A stretch of 64,000 nucleotides of DNA from JASJAR01 sp038530285 (GTDB taxonomy: Bacteria > Pseudomonadota > Alphaproteobacteria > Rhodobacterales > Rhodobacteraceae). The notes below the pieces were generated by a model, which saw only the letters and a program-made list of their open reading frames with translations, ran no database searches and had not been told where the DNA came from. Shown here piece after piece: positions 7,525-15,729 of this stretch (positions are counted from its first letter, which is position 1; every line of letters begins with the position of its first letter). The DNA lies in assembly GCA_038530285.1 (NCBI GenBank), contig JBCBCY010000001.1:186001-250000 (forward strand), in the 5' to 3' direction. Position numbers and translations under genes: made by a program.

Positions 7525-8102
7525 CAGTTCGTCTGCGGTGCCAGAAAGGTTTCGCCCGCCGCATCCCGGTTGACCTCTAAGAGTTCGAAATCGGTGATCC
7601 GCCAGGCCCCGTCGATAGGGGCGACGGACAAATCCGCACTATAGGTGTTGCCGCGCACATGCAGGTGTTCGGCGTGGCCGACGGTGCCAATCACCTGCCA
7701 GGACGCATCAATGGCAAGGCTGTCGCCGTCCCCGGATACCTCGGTGGTCAAAAGCTTGATCTCGTGGATCGCCTGGTCGGCCTGATCAAGACCGCCACCG
7801 GCCATCGCGCCGACACGCTCAAGGTAAAGATACTCCAGCGCCTCGCCATGGGTCACGCTGGCCAGCGTGTCATAGATGCCGTCCTCCTCGGTCTGGCCGA
7901 AGGCATCGTAGACGACCAACAAAAGCGCCGGGGTCAGCTTCCAGAAGTTCGTGCGCGCCTCGTCGAATGTCATCGGATCCAGATCGGGCGCCGTGAAGGC
8001 CGCATTCTCATCCACACCAGAGGTCTCAGGCCCCAGCATGAACGCGGCCACGCCAACCGCCGCAACAACGGCCAGACCAGCAAAAACGGGTGTCTTGTTC
8101 AT
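7524..8102 (-). CDS. membrane-anchored protein, first gene of the metal-importer-like unit
   Basis: A 192-residue protein with one N-terminal membrane segment (PVFAGLAVVAAVGVAAFML) and a periplasmic domain. Notable is the His-containing stretch GTVGHAEHLHVRGNTYSADL at about 135-155, followed by a WRITDFELLEV ending typical of small lipocalin/NTF2-like accessory domains. I do not recognise a named family. It opens a six-gene unit with 1-4 nt overlaps leading to the LolD-type ATPase, FtsX-type permease, DUF4198 protein, small secreted protein and ZnuA-like protein. The His cluster and the context suggest a periplasmic metal-handling accessory. This is inference. Confidence 0.75.
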   Translation of the reverse strand: MNKTPVFAGLAVVAAVGVAAFMLGPETSGVDENAAFTAPDLDPMTFDEARTNFWKLTPALLLVVYDAFGQTEEDGIYDTLASVTHGEALEYLYLERVGAMAGGGLDQADQAIHEIKLLTTEVSGDGDSLAIDASWQVIGTVGHAEHLHVRGNTYSADLSVAPIDGAWRITDFELLEVNRDAAGETFLAPQTN

Positions 8103-8332
8103 TGGCGTGACGGATCCTGCGACGCATTTCGGCGCTGTCTACCCTGTTCGACGCGCGCGCCGACTGCAAGTGCGTCACGTGCGCCTTTTTCGATCCAGCG
8201 CTCAATTTTTTGTGGCGTGGGGCTTTTGGGGGAGTGCGGCGCGGTCTTGCGGTGATGGGCCAGGTCGAGCGGTTGTACCTGCAGCGCATGCCTGAAAATC
8301 AGGCGCAATGCCTCGTACAACCGGCCCTGATG

Positions 8333-8346
8333 ATTAATCGTTTAAT
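8333..8346. promoter_or_regulatory. candidate LacI-family operator 1
   Basis: ATTAATCGTTTAAT has 5-bp palindromic arms (ATTAA/TTAAT) around a TCGT centre, as in LacI/PurR-family operators, which are AT-rich palindromes around a central CG. It lies about 43 bp (four helical turns) centre to centre from operator candidate 2 and just upstream of the LacI-family gene. Confidence 0.5.
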
Positions 8347-8376
8347 TTCCGATTGACTTCTTGCCGGGCAGATTGG

Positions 8377-8388
8377 TTGATCGATCAA
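8377..8388. promoter_or_regulatory. candidate LacI-family operator 2
   Basis: TTGATCGATCAA is a perfect 12-bp palindrome centred on CG, immediately before the likely start (8392 or 8404) of the LacI-family regulator. Its position over the leader suggests autoregulation of the whole downstream operon. Confidence 0.55.
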
Positions 8389-8403
8389 TCAGTGGGGGCT
8401 GGC

Positions 8404-9381
8404 TTGGTCAGTATCAAGAAAATTGCAGGCGATGTGGGTGTGTCAACGGCAACGGTGTCGAACGCACTGACCGGCAAGGGCCGGGTGTCGCGCGAAATGG
8501 TCGACCGCATCCGCACCCGCGCCGAAGAACTGGGCTACCGGCCCAGCAATGCCGCCCGCGCGCTGAAAACCGGACAAACCGGGATCATAGGGTTGGTGAT
8601 GCCCGATCTGACCAATCCTTTGTTTCCCAAGATCGCCCAGATGCTGTCGATTGCGGCCGACAAAACCCAGCTTGGCGTGTTGATTGCAGATTCGCGTGGC
8701 CGCGCCGATGAGCAATCCGAAGCGTTAAAGCGGCTTTTGGACCGCGGCGTCGACGGGCTGATCGTGGTGCCGCAAAAGGGCACGACGCCCGATGCCGTGC
8801 CGGTGCCGATCGCGGTGATTAACACATCCTCAGACCCACGAAACGCGGTGTCTGCCGATCACATCGGCGGTGGGGCGCTGGTGGCCCGCCACATCCGCGA
8901 CATCGGCCACCGCCGCGTCGTGCTGCTGGGCGGCGACAAGGTGTCAGAGGTTCAGCGCGACCGGATCGAAGGCATGACACGCGCCTTTGGCGCCGACGTC
9001 ACCGCCGAGATCTTCTGGGGCACCCGGGGTGTATCGTACGCCATCAGCGCCATTCGGGGCGGGGCCACCGCCATCCTGACGACATCCGATCTGATCGCCC
9101 TGCAAGTCCGCAGCGAGTTGTTGCGCACCGACCTGCCTGTCCCGGGGCGCGTCAGCCTGACAGGCTTTGACGACATGTCCTTTGCCCCCATCATGCATCC
9201 CGCTTTGACCACTGTGGCCCAGAATGTCGAAGAGATTGCCACCCGCGCCATCGATATTCTGTCGGCTAAAATCCGGGGTCAAACCCATCCGCACGACGGA
9301 CAGACCGTGCCCATGCGCCTTGTCGTGCGCCAATCCACGTCCATTCCAACAGAACCCGCCAAAAGGAGATACCCCACATGA
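8404..9381 (+). CDS. LacI-family transcriptional regulator of the nucleoside operon
   Basis: A regulator of about 325 residues. The N-terminal LacI helix-turn-helix reads IKKIAGDVGVSTATVSNAL, then RVSREMVDRIRTRAEELGY and RPSNAARAL (hinge). The periplasmic-binding-protein-like sensor follows (IIGLVMPDLTNPLFPKIAQM, GVDGLIVVPQ, VSLTGFDDMSFAPIMHPALT). Start is uncertain: TTG 8353 would include non-family sequence and both operators. TTG 8404 follows a GGGGG run by 5 nt and gives MVSIKKIA, the normal family start; GTG 8392 is the alternative. The gene overlaps the binding-protein gene by 4 nt, so it is the first gene of the operon it probably represses. A likely inducer is a purine nucleoside or base. 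Confidence 0.9.
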   Translation: MVSIKKIAGDVGVSTATVSNALTGKGRVSREMVDRIRTRAEELGYRPSNAARALKTGQTGIIGLVMPDLTNPLFPKIAQMLSIAADKTQLGVLIADSRGRADEQSEALKRLLDRGVDGLIVVPQKGTTPDAVPVPIAVINTSSDPRNAVSADHIGGGALVARHIRDIGHRRVVLLGGDKVSEVQRDRIEGMTRAFGADVTAEIFWGTRGVSYAISAIRGGATAILTTSDLIALQVRSELLRTDLPVPGRVSLTGFDDMSFAPIMHPALTTVAQNVEEIATRAIDILSAKIRGQTHPHDGQTVPMRLVVRQSTSIPTEPAKRRYPT

Positions 9382-10397
9382 CCCGACACTTATCCCTGAT
9401 TGTCTTCACAGCTGCCCTTGGCGCGACCAGTGCCGCCGCCCAGGACACGCTGACGATCTCAGTCTATTCGTTCGCCCAAGACGCTTATAAAGAAGCGCTT
9501 TACGATCCGTTCGAAGAAATCTGCAATTGCGAGTTGGTGATTGAGACCGGCAACAGCGTCGAACGGATGGCCAAGATCGAAGCCAATGCCGCCGACCCTG
9601 TGATCGATCTGGCGGTGATCTCATCCCATGACGCGCTGAGCCTGGCGCAAAAGGACCTGCTGCAGCCGATCGATCCGTCGCGGATTTCCAGCTTTGATCG
9701 GCTCTACCCTGCCGCCCAGGACCCGATCGGCGACAATATGGCGGTGGGCTACACGTTCTATGCCAGTTCCATCGTCTACCGCGAGGATCTGGTCAGCATC
9801 GAAAGCTGGGCGGATCTTCTGGGCGAAGAGCTCGCCGGCAATGTGTCGCTGCCCAACATCACCGGCACCCAAGGGCCGCTGACGCTGATGATGCTCGACA
9901 AGGCCGCAGGCGGGGATGCCAGCGATTTCACCGGAACTATTTCGGCCATCGGTGAAAGTGCTGATGACATCGTGACCTTCTATTCGCGGTCGTCCGAACT
10001 GGCGCAATTGATGAACCAAGAAGAGGTCATCGCCGCCCCGGTGGGTCGTTTCGCCTGGAGCCGTTTCAAAAGCTCGCCCCTGCCGTTTGCCTGGGCCGAT
10101 CCGGTCGAAGGCCAAGCCGGTGGCATGAATGTGATGTTGATGACCAAAGGCAACGGCAACGAAGATCTGGCCTATATGCTGATGGATTACTGGTTGTCAG
10201 CTGAAGTCCAGACCCGCATCGCCGAAGCCCTGATCGACAGCCCGGCCAACATGGATGTGGTTGTTTCCGATGAGGTGGCCGAAAACCTGACCTACGGGGC
10301 GGAGTTGATCAATTCGCTGAACATCCTTGATCCGGCAGAGATCATCGCGGGCCGCGACGGTTGGGTCGAACAATGGAACAATGAGGTGATCCAGTAA
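9378..10397 (+). CDS. ABC transporter substrate-binding protein (PotD/extracellular family 1 type)
   Basis: A 339-residue exported binding protein with signal peptide MTRHLSLIVFTAALGATSAAA. The mature protein begins QDTLTISVYSFAQDAYKEAL and has the layout of PotD/AfuA-like proteins, including a hinge segment (DNMAVGYTFYASSIVYREDL) and a C-terminal VEQWNNEVI helix. An AAAAGGAG ribosome site precedes ATG 9378. Two CxC-type Cys (ICNCEL) lie near the N-terminus and could form a disulfide. It is followed by two permeases and an ATPase of the same polyamine-type subfamily. Because the operon ends with nucleoside hydrolase and adenine deaminase, the ligand is probably a purine nucleoside, not a polyamine (inference). 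Confidence 0.9.
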   Translation: MTRHLSLIVFTAALGATSAAAQDTLTISVYSFAQDAYKEALYDPFEEICNCELVIETGNSVERMAKIEANAADPVIDLAVISSHDALSLAQKDLLQPIDPSRISSFDRLYPAAQDPIGDNMAVGYTFYASSIVYREDLVSIESWADLLGEELAGNVSLPNITGTQGPLTLMMLDKAAGGDASDFTGTISAIGESADDIVTFYSRSSELAQLMNQEEVIAAPVGRFAWSRFKSSPLPFAWADPVEGQAGGMNVMLMTKGNGNEDLAYMLMDYWLSAEVQTRIAEALIDSPANMDVVVSDEVAENLTYGAELINSLNILDPAEIIAGRDGWVEQWNNEVIQ

Positions 10398-10450
10398 GCG
10401 CAGTGTTGGGGCGGCTGGACGACGGCCGCCCTTTGCCTGGATAGAACCGG

Positions 10451-11275
10451 ATGTTTCTCAACCGCACCGAAGGATTGGCGCTGGCGTTGCCGGCGGCCTT
10501 GTTCACCACGCTGGTGTTTCTAGTGCCGGTTGCGATTTTGCTGTCGATTGCCTTTCAGGGCGCGGGCGGCGGGTTTAGCCTGCAAGGCTATATCGAGTTT
10601 TTCGCCCAGCCTCTGAACCGGTCGGTGTTTCTGCGGACCCTGAAACTGGGCATTCTGGTCGCGGGCACATCCGCCGTCATCGGCTATGCTGCAGCCTTCT
10701 GCATCGTCAACCTGCCCGCCACGGTGCGGGGGCGGATTTTCGGGCTGGTGGTTTTGCCGCTGATGATCTCGCCCGTCGCCCGGACCTATGCCTGGATTGT
10801 CATTCTGGGTCGTACAGGCATCGTCAATGACACCATCGTGGGGCTCGGCCTGTCAGATACGCCGATCCGGCTGTTGTTTACCGAAACGGCGGTGTTCATC
10901 GGTCTATTGCAGCTGTTTTTGCCGCTGATGATCATCTCGCTGGTCTCGGCGATGGAAAACATCCCCAAAGACGTGATCCCAGCCGCGCGTGTTCTGGGCG
11001 CCAATTGGTTTCAGGTGTTTTTCAGGGTGATCCTGCCGCTCACTCGCGAAGGGCTGGTGATCGGCGGCACGCTTGTGTTCACCGGCGCACTGACGGCGTA
11101 TATCACGCCTGCGATCCTTGGCGGTTCAAAGGTGTTGATGCTGGAGACATTGCTGTATCAGCGCGTCAACGTGTCGAACGATTTCGTCTCGGCTTCCGTA
11201 ATCGCGATGATCCTGATCGTGATGTCGTTTTCGGCCAATCTTGTGCTGAAACGCATTGCCTCGGTGAGGAGGTAG
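10451..11275 (+). CDS. ABC transporter permease, PotB-type
   Basis: A 274-residue inner-membrane permease with about six hydrophobic segments, starting GLALALPAALFTTLVFLVPVAILLSI. The family EAA loop that contacts the ATPase is VIPAARVLGANWFQVFFRVILPL (about 176-198). It is the first of two paired permeases in the polyamine-type importer. It sits 53 nt after the binding protein and 3 nt before the second permease. Proposed role: forms half of the membrane channel importing the operon's ligand, probably a nucleoside. Confidence 0.92.
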   Translation: MFLNRTEGLALALPAALFTTLVFLVPVAILLSIAFQGAGGGFSLQGYIEFFAQPLNRSVFLRTLKLGILVAGTSAVIGYAAAFCIVNLPATVRGRIFGLVVLPLMISPVARTYAWIVILGRTGIVNDTIVGLGLSDTPIRLLFTETAVFIGLLQLFLPLMIISLVSAMENIPKDVIPAARVLGANWFQVFFRVILPLTREGLVIGGTLVFTGALTAYITPAILGGSKVLMLETLLYQRVNVSNDFVSASVIAMILIVMSFSANLVLKRIASVRR

Positions 11276-11278
11276 CCG

Positions 11279-12055
11279 ATGCCGCGCCTTGCCATCTGGA
11301 TCATCCTTGGGCTGACGCTGACGTTCCTGATCGGCCCGTTCCTGATCGTGATCCTCGCAGGTGCGTCTGCGGGCGAAGCGCTGGCCTTCCCGCCGCAAGG
11401 GCTGTCGCTGAAATGGTACGCCAAGGTCTTCACGGTCGAAAGCTTCCGCGCCAGTTTCGCGCTGTCGATGTTTCTGGCCATTTTCGGCACGCTGGCCGCC
11501 CTGATCCTGGGCATTCCTGCGGCCTATGCTTTGCACCGCTATGATCTGCCCGGGGCTGAGACCATCCGCACCATCGTGGCTGCCCCGATCATCGTGCCGG
11601 GCATTATCGTCGGCCTTGCCTTGTTGCGGTATTTCGTGGTGCCCCTGAACGTCACGATCACAGCTGCATTGTTTGTCACCCACACCGCCATCGTAATGCC
11701 CTATGCGGTGCGCGTGGTTTCATCTAGCCTGAACAACCTGCGCGCTGACATGGAAGAGGCCGCCGTCATCCTGGGCTGCACGCGGGTCCAGGCGTTTACC
11801 AAGGTGGTGCTGCCGAACATTCGCGGCGGTATTTTGGCCGCTTTCATTCTAGGGTTCGTGGCCAGCTTCAACGAAGTGCCCGCCTCGCTGTTTCTGTCTG
11901 GTCCCGGTGTGCGCACCCTGCCCATCGACATGCTGTCTTACATGGAGATCACATTTGATCCGTCCGTCGCGGCTTTGTCCGCGCTACTGGCGTTCATGTC
12001 GGTGGCCATCGTCTTTATCGCCGAGCGGGTTTTGGGGTTTTCGCGCTATGTCTGA
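11279..12055 (+). CDS. ABC transporter permease, PotC-type
   Basis: A 258-residue permease with about six membrane segments (LAIWIILGLTLTFLIGPFLI at the start). Its EAA loop reads MEEAAVILGCTRVQAFTKVVLPNIRGGI (about 156-183), followed by FILGFVASFNEVPASLFLSG. It pairs with the preceding PotB-type permease. A GAGGAGG ribosome site lies just upstream of ATG 11279. Its 3' end overlaps the ATPase start by 8 nt. Confidence 0.92.
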   Translation: MPRLAIWIILGLTLTFLIGPFLIVILAGASAGEALAFPPQGLSLKWYAKVFTVESFRASFALSMFLAIFGTLAALILGIPAAYALHRYDLPGAETIRTIVAAPIIVPGIIVGLALLRYFVVPLNVTITAALFVTHTAIVMPYAVRVVSSSLNNLRADMEEAAVILGCTRVQAFTKVVLPNIRGGILAAFILGFVASFNEVPASLFLSGPGVRTLPIDMLSYMEITFDPSVAALSALLAFMSVAIVFIAERVLGFSRYV

Positions 12056-13061
12056 CGGTTTCGTTTCTCTTCGCGATGTGACCCTGTCCTATGGTCAGAC
12101 CGTGGCCGTGCCGAACTTGAACCTGGACGTGCGCGAAGGCGAGCTGATCGCTCTGCTTGGTCCATCGGGCTGCGGCAAGACCACATCCATGCGCGCGATT
12201 GCGGGGCTTTTGACGCCGGCCAGCGGCACCATCGTGATCGACGGGCAGGATGTCACCCGCACACCCGCGAACAAGCGCGGCATCGGGCTGGTGTTTCAAT
12301 CCTATGCGCTGTTCCCGCACCTGTCGGCCTTTGAAAACGTGGCCTTCGGGCTGCGGTTGCGCAAGCTGGCGGACACAGATGTGCGCGCGCGAACCGAAGT
12401 CGGGATGGCGACCGTGGGCCTGACGGGGTTTGAGGCTCGCAAACCTGCTGAGATGTCGGGTGGGCAGCAACAGCGGCTTGCCCTGGCGCGGTCTTTGGTG
12501 ATGGAACCCAAGGTGCTTTTGCTGGACGAACCGCTGTCGAACCTTGATGCGCGGCTGCGCCTTGAGATGCGCAATGAATTGCAGCGCGTCCAGAAAGACA
12601 CGGGCATCACGATGGTGTTTGTCACCCACGACCAGTCAGAAGCGCTCGCGCTGGCGGACCGGATCGTTTTGATGAAGGACGGCCAAATCGAACAACTTGG
12701 CACACCGGCCCAGATGTACGCCGAACCGGCCACGGCCTTTGCGGCTGATTTCATGGGGTTTGAGAACATTTTCCGCGTGGAAGGCGGCCAACTGGTGTCC
12801 GATCATGGCCGTTTGGCCTTGGGCTTTGGCGCTGACACCCCGCTTCTGGCATGGCGCCCCAGCGGAGTGGTGGTGGGCACGGGGCCGCACAAGGGCCGGG
12901 TCGTATCGAGCAGTTTTGCCGGCGGGCACCGCGAATACGTCCTTGAAAGCGATCTTGGGCCCATCAAGGCCGATGCGCCGATTGAGATGGCGCAAGTCCA
13001 AATCGGTGAGGCGATGGCCTTTGATCTGCCCCAGGCCAGTGCAAGGCGTCTGGCGCGATGA
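12048..13061 (+). CDS. ABC transporter ATP-binding protein, PotA-type
   Basis: A 337-residue ATPase. Walker A GPSGCGKTT (about 38-46), Q-loop FQSYALFPHLSAFENV, signature MSGGQQQR, Walker B VLLLDEPLSNLD and switch His in VFVTHDQSEALALADR are all present. The C-terminal third (from about residue 235, FMGFENIFRV) is a TOBE-type beta domain, typical of the PotA/MalK group. I start at ATG 12048, 8 nt inside the permease gene, where the protein begins SDGFVSLRDVTLSYG; the longer upstream frame is not coding. It overlaps the nucleoside hydrolase by 4 nt, which ties transport to intracellular hydrolysis. Confidence 0.94.
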   Translation: MSDGFVSLRDVTLSYGQTVAVPNLNLDVREGELIALLGPSGCGKTTSMRAIAGLLTPASGTIVIDGQDVTRTPANKRGIGLVFQSYALFPHLSAFENVAFGLRLRKLADTDVRARTEVGMATVGLTGFEARKPAEMSGGQQQRLALARSLVMEPKVLLLDEPLSNLDARLRLEMRNELQRVQKDTGITMVFVTHDQSEALALADRIVLMKDGQIEQLGTPAQMYAEPATAFAADFMGFENIFRVEGGQLVSDHGRLALGFGADTPLLAWRPSGVVVGTGPHKGRVVSSSFAGGHREYVLESDLGPIKADAPIEMAQVQIGEAMAFDLPQASARRLAR

Positions 13062-13957
13062 GTGCGATCTGGGTCGATACCGATATGGGGTTTGATGACC
13101 TCTGGGCGCTGATCCTTTTGCGCCATCTGGGATGCGATGTCGCCGGTTTGTCGCTGGTTGCGGGCAATTCGATCATGGAGGAGGTCGCGTCAAACGCGGC
13201 AGCCGCCCGCGCGGCTTACGGGTTCACCTGGCCGGTGTGGCAGGGGGTGGCCCGCCCGCTTTATCGCGCGCTTGAAACTGCAGCGGGCATCCTTGGGCCT
13301 ACCGGCATGCGCACGCGCGGGCGTCAGTTGGAACTCAAAGGGCGCGATCTGCCACCCAAAAGGGCGATTGCCGAAATGACGGAGTGGCTGACCGATGGGA
13401 ACGGTGCAAAGGATATTCTGGCCCTGGGGCCGCTGACCAATATCGCTAAAGTTCTGGGCGGGTCTCCTGATCTGGCCCGGCGCATTCGGCGCATCGTGTG
13501 GATGGGCGCAAGCGCGGGGGCGGGCAATCACACCCCCCATGCCGAATTCAACGCCTATGTGGATGCGGATGCCTTGGCGCGGGTCGCGGGCTCTGGCATC
13601 CGGCTTGATATCGTTGATCTGACCTTTTGTCGGCAGGTGACCTTTGGCCCAGACGATCTGCCCGACACTGACCCGCTGACTGGCGATCTTCTGGGCGGAT
13701 ACCTCGATATCGCGCTGAAGCGCGGGCGGGCGGGCATGGCGATTTACGACCCTCTCGCGGCCCTGGCCATGGCGGACCCCGAGCGGATCGCCTTTCAGCC
13801 CTGCAGGGTTGAGGTCGATACCAGCGCCGCGGAAACCTATGGTGCGACACGGATCGAACCAGCGGACACTTCGCCCATTCGCTACGCGGTGGGCGATACA
13901 CAAGGTCTCGCGGGTGCCTGCCTGCAGGCCCTGGACGGCGCGCAGGCCCATGACTGA
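13058..13957 (+). CDS. inosine/uridine-preferring nucleoside hydrolase
   Basis: A 299-residue nucleoside hydrolase (IUNH fold), which splits the N-glycosidic bond of ribonucleosides to base plus ribose. The calcium-binding N-terminal cluster is VDTDMGFDD (Asp7, Asp9, Asp13, Asp14). LALGPLTNIAKVL and HAEFNAYVDADAL match the nucleoside-binding and metal segments (usual EFN...D). YDPLAALAMADP is also typical, although the catalytic His found in many members of this C-terminal motif is not seen here. It is coupled to the ABC ATPase (4-nt overlap) and to adenine deaminase (8-nt overlap), so imported adenosine could become adenine and then hypoxanthine. Substrate preference is inference. Confidence 0.92.
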   Translation: MSAIWVDTDMGFDDLWALILLRHLGCDVAGLSLVAGNSIMEEVASNAAAARAAYGFTWPVWQGVARPLYRALETAAGILGPTGMRTRGRQLELKGRDLPPKRAIAEMTEWLTDGNGAKDILALGPLTNIAKVLGGSPDLARRIRRIVWMGASAGAGNHTPHAEFNAYVDADALARVAGSGIRLDIVDLTFCRQVTFGPDDLPDTDPLTGDLLGGYLDIALKRGRAGMAIYDPLAALAMADPERIAFQPCRVEVDTSAAETYGATRIEPADTSPIRYAVGDTQGLAGACLQALDGAQAHD

Positions 13958-15716
13958 CGAGCCTGACATAAATGACCCCGCATTGCGTGCCCGCGCGGTC
14001 CGGGCCGCGCAAGGGTTGGAGCCGTTTGATCTTTTGATCACCGGCGGGCGTGTGATGGATATGGTCACCGGACACCGTCGCCGGGCCGACATTGGGATCG
14101 TCGGTGGCTTGATCGCGAGCGTTCATGCCCCTGATCCGAACCGGGATGCGGGCAAGCGCATCGATGCTACCGGCTGTCACGTCGCGCCGGGGCTGATCGA
14201 CACGCATATGCATGTGGAAAGTTCGATGGTCACACCTGCGGAATATGCCGCCGCGGTGGTCCCGCGCGGGGTGACAACGGTCGTGTGGGACCCCCATGAA
14301 TTTGCAAATGCGGCGGGTCTTGCAGGCGTTGACTACGCGGTCGCGGCTGGCCGGGGTCTGCCTTTGCGCCTGCTGACCCTGGCGCCGACTTGTGTGCCCT
14401 CAGCCCCCGGATACGAAGTCAGCGGTGGCGATTTCGACGCGCATGTGCTGGCCGACCTTCTGGCGCGTGACGATATTCACGGCGCGGCGGAACTGATGAC
14501 CATGCAGCCCCTGCTGGCCGGGGACGCACGCGTCACGGGCATCGTCAATGCGGGGCTCGCCAGCGGCAAGCGCGTTTGTGGCCATGCGCGTGGGCTGACA
14601 GGCGGCGCATTGGCGGGCTATGCCGCGTCGGGGGTGGAAACCGATCACGAACTGACCTCAGGCGCGGACCTTCTGGCCCGGCTCGAAGCGGGGATGACGG
14701 TGGAATTGCGCGGCTCGCATGGGCATCTTTTGCCGGAGTTTGCTCAGGTCATCTTGGATCTTGGGCATCTGCCGCAAACGGTCACCTTTTGCACTGACGA
14801 TGTCTTTCCAGACGATCTGTTCGCCCATGGCGGGCTTGATCATGTGGTCCGCCAGATGATCAGCCACGGGCTGCCGGCCGATTGGGCTTACCGTGCTGCA
14901 ACATTGAACGCGGCCACGCGCATCGGGCGGCGTGATCTGGGGCTGGTGGCCCCCGGCAAGCGGGCCGATCTTATGGTTCTGGACGAAGTCGAAGGGGTCG
15001 CGGCGACGGCGGTTGTGGCAGGCGGGGTCCGGGTCGCGGCGGACGGGCGTCTGACAGAACCGCTTGACCCCGCGCCAGCACCATCTGCCCTGGCCGGCAC
15101 CGTCAAATGTGCGGCCTTCGCGCCCAAAGACTTTGAAATCGCGACCAAAGCGCCCGAGGTCCAGATCGCCACCTTGTCAAAACCACGCTTTCCTGAATGG
15201 GGCAAGCGCCGGGCCGCGACCCAGAGCGGGGCGCTGGTTCTGCCCGATGACATGATCCGCATGGCCGTGGCTAATCGGTATGGAACCGGGACCCCGGTGC
15301 GGGTGGCCTTCTTGGAAAACTGGGGCAGCTGGCGCGGCGCCTTTGCAACGACTGTGTCCCATGACAGCCACAACCTAACGGTCTTTGGCCGCGCCCCCGC
15401 CGACATGGCGCTGGCCGCCAATACGGTGCGCGCGGCAGGCGGTGGGCTTTGTGTGGTGGCGGGTGAACAGGTCATGGCCCAGATCGCCCTGCCTGTCGCG
15501 GGCCTTGTGAGCGAGGCCGCCCTGGACAAAGTTGCAAGCAGCTTCGCCACGCTGCGCGAAGCCCTTGACGATCTGGTTGATTGGCAACCGCCCTATCTGG
15601 TATTCAAAGCCCTTTTTGGTGCGTCGCTGGTGTGCAATGCCGGGCCGCGTCTAAGCGACGTGGGCCTGGTCGATGTGTTCGAAGAGCGCATTCTGACGAG
15701 CCCTGTCTTGGAGTGA
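13950..15716 (+). CDS. ade: adenine deaminase
   Basis: A 588-residue amidohydrolase matching adenine deaminase (adenine + water to hypoxanthine + ammonia). The metal-binding motif is DTHMHVESSM (His86, His88, Glu90); HEFANAAG, CGHARGLTG, ELRGSHGHLLPE and FCTDDVFPDDL follow in the family order. The C-terminal domain (NLTVFGRAPADMALAANTV, GGGLCVVAGEQVMAQIALPVAGL) is specific to Ade, distinguishing it from adenosine deaminase. Length is normal for Ade. Start ATG 13950 overlaps the nucleoside hydrolase by 8 nt; the longer upstream frame is discarded. Hypoxanthine made here could feed the xdhABC genes near 32-36 kb. The gene meets the SH3-protein gene end-on with 13 bp between them. Confidence 0.95.
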   Translation: MTDEPDINDPALRARAVRAAQGLEPFDLLITGGRVMDMVTGHRRRADIGIVGGLIASVHAPDPNRDAGKRIDATGCHVAPGLIDTHMHVESSMVTPAEYAAAVVPRGVTTVVWDPHEFANAAGLAGVDYAVAAGRGLPLRLLTLAPTCVPSAPGYEVSGGDFDAHVLADLLARDDIHGAAELMTMQPLLAGDARVTGIVNAGLASGKRVCGHARGLTGGALAGYAASGVETDHELTSGADLLARLEAGMTVELRGSHGHLLPEFAQVILDLGHLPQTVTFCTDDVFPDDLFAHGGLDHVVRQMISHGLPADWAYRAATLNAATRIGRRDLGLVAPGKRADLMVLDEVEGVAATAVVAGGVRVAADGRLTEPLDPAPAPSALAGTVKCAAFAPKDFEIATKAPEVQIATLSKPRFPEWGKRRAATQSGALVLPDDMIRMAVANRYGTGTPVRVAFLENWGSWRGAFATTVSHDSHNLTVFGRAPADMALAANTVRAAGGGLCVVAGEQVMAQIALPVAGLVSEAALDKVASSFATLREALDDLVDWQPPYLVFKALFGASLVCNAGPRLSDVGLVDVFEERILTSPVLE

Positions 15717-15729
15717 CCCGCCCCCGCGC

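Larger units (their letters stand above)
8103..8403. promoter_or_regulatory. divergent control region between metal unit and nucleoside operon
   Basis: About 300 bp without a supported gene. It must carry the minus-strand promoter of the metal-importer-like unit and the plus-strand promoter of the LacI-led operon. It contains a 13-bp inverted repeat CCTGA-AAA-TCAGG (8291-8303) and two CG-centred palindromes described separately. I found no recognisable Zur or Fur box. Small open frames here lack codon bias and homology cues and were left out. Confidence 0.5.
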
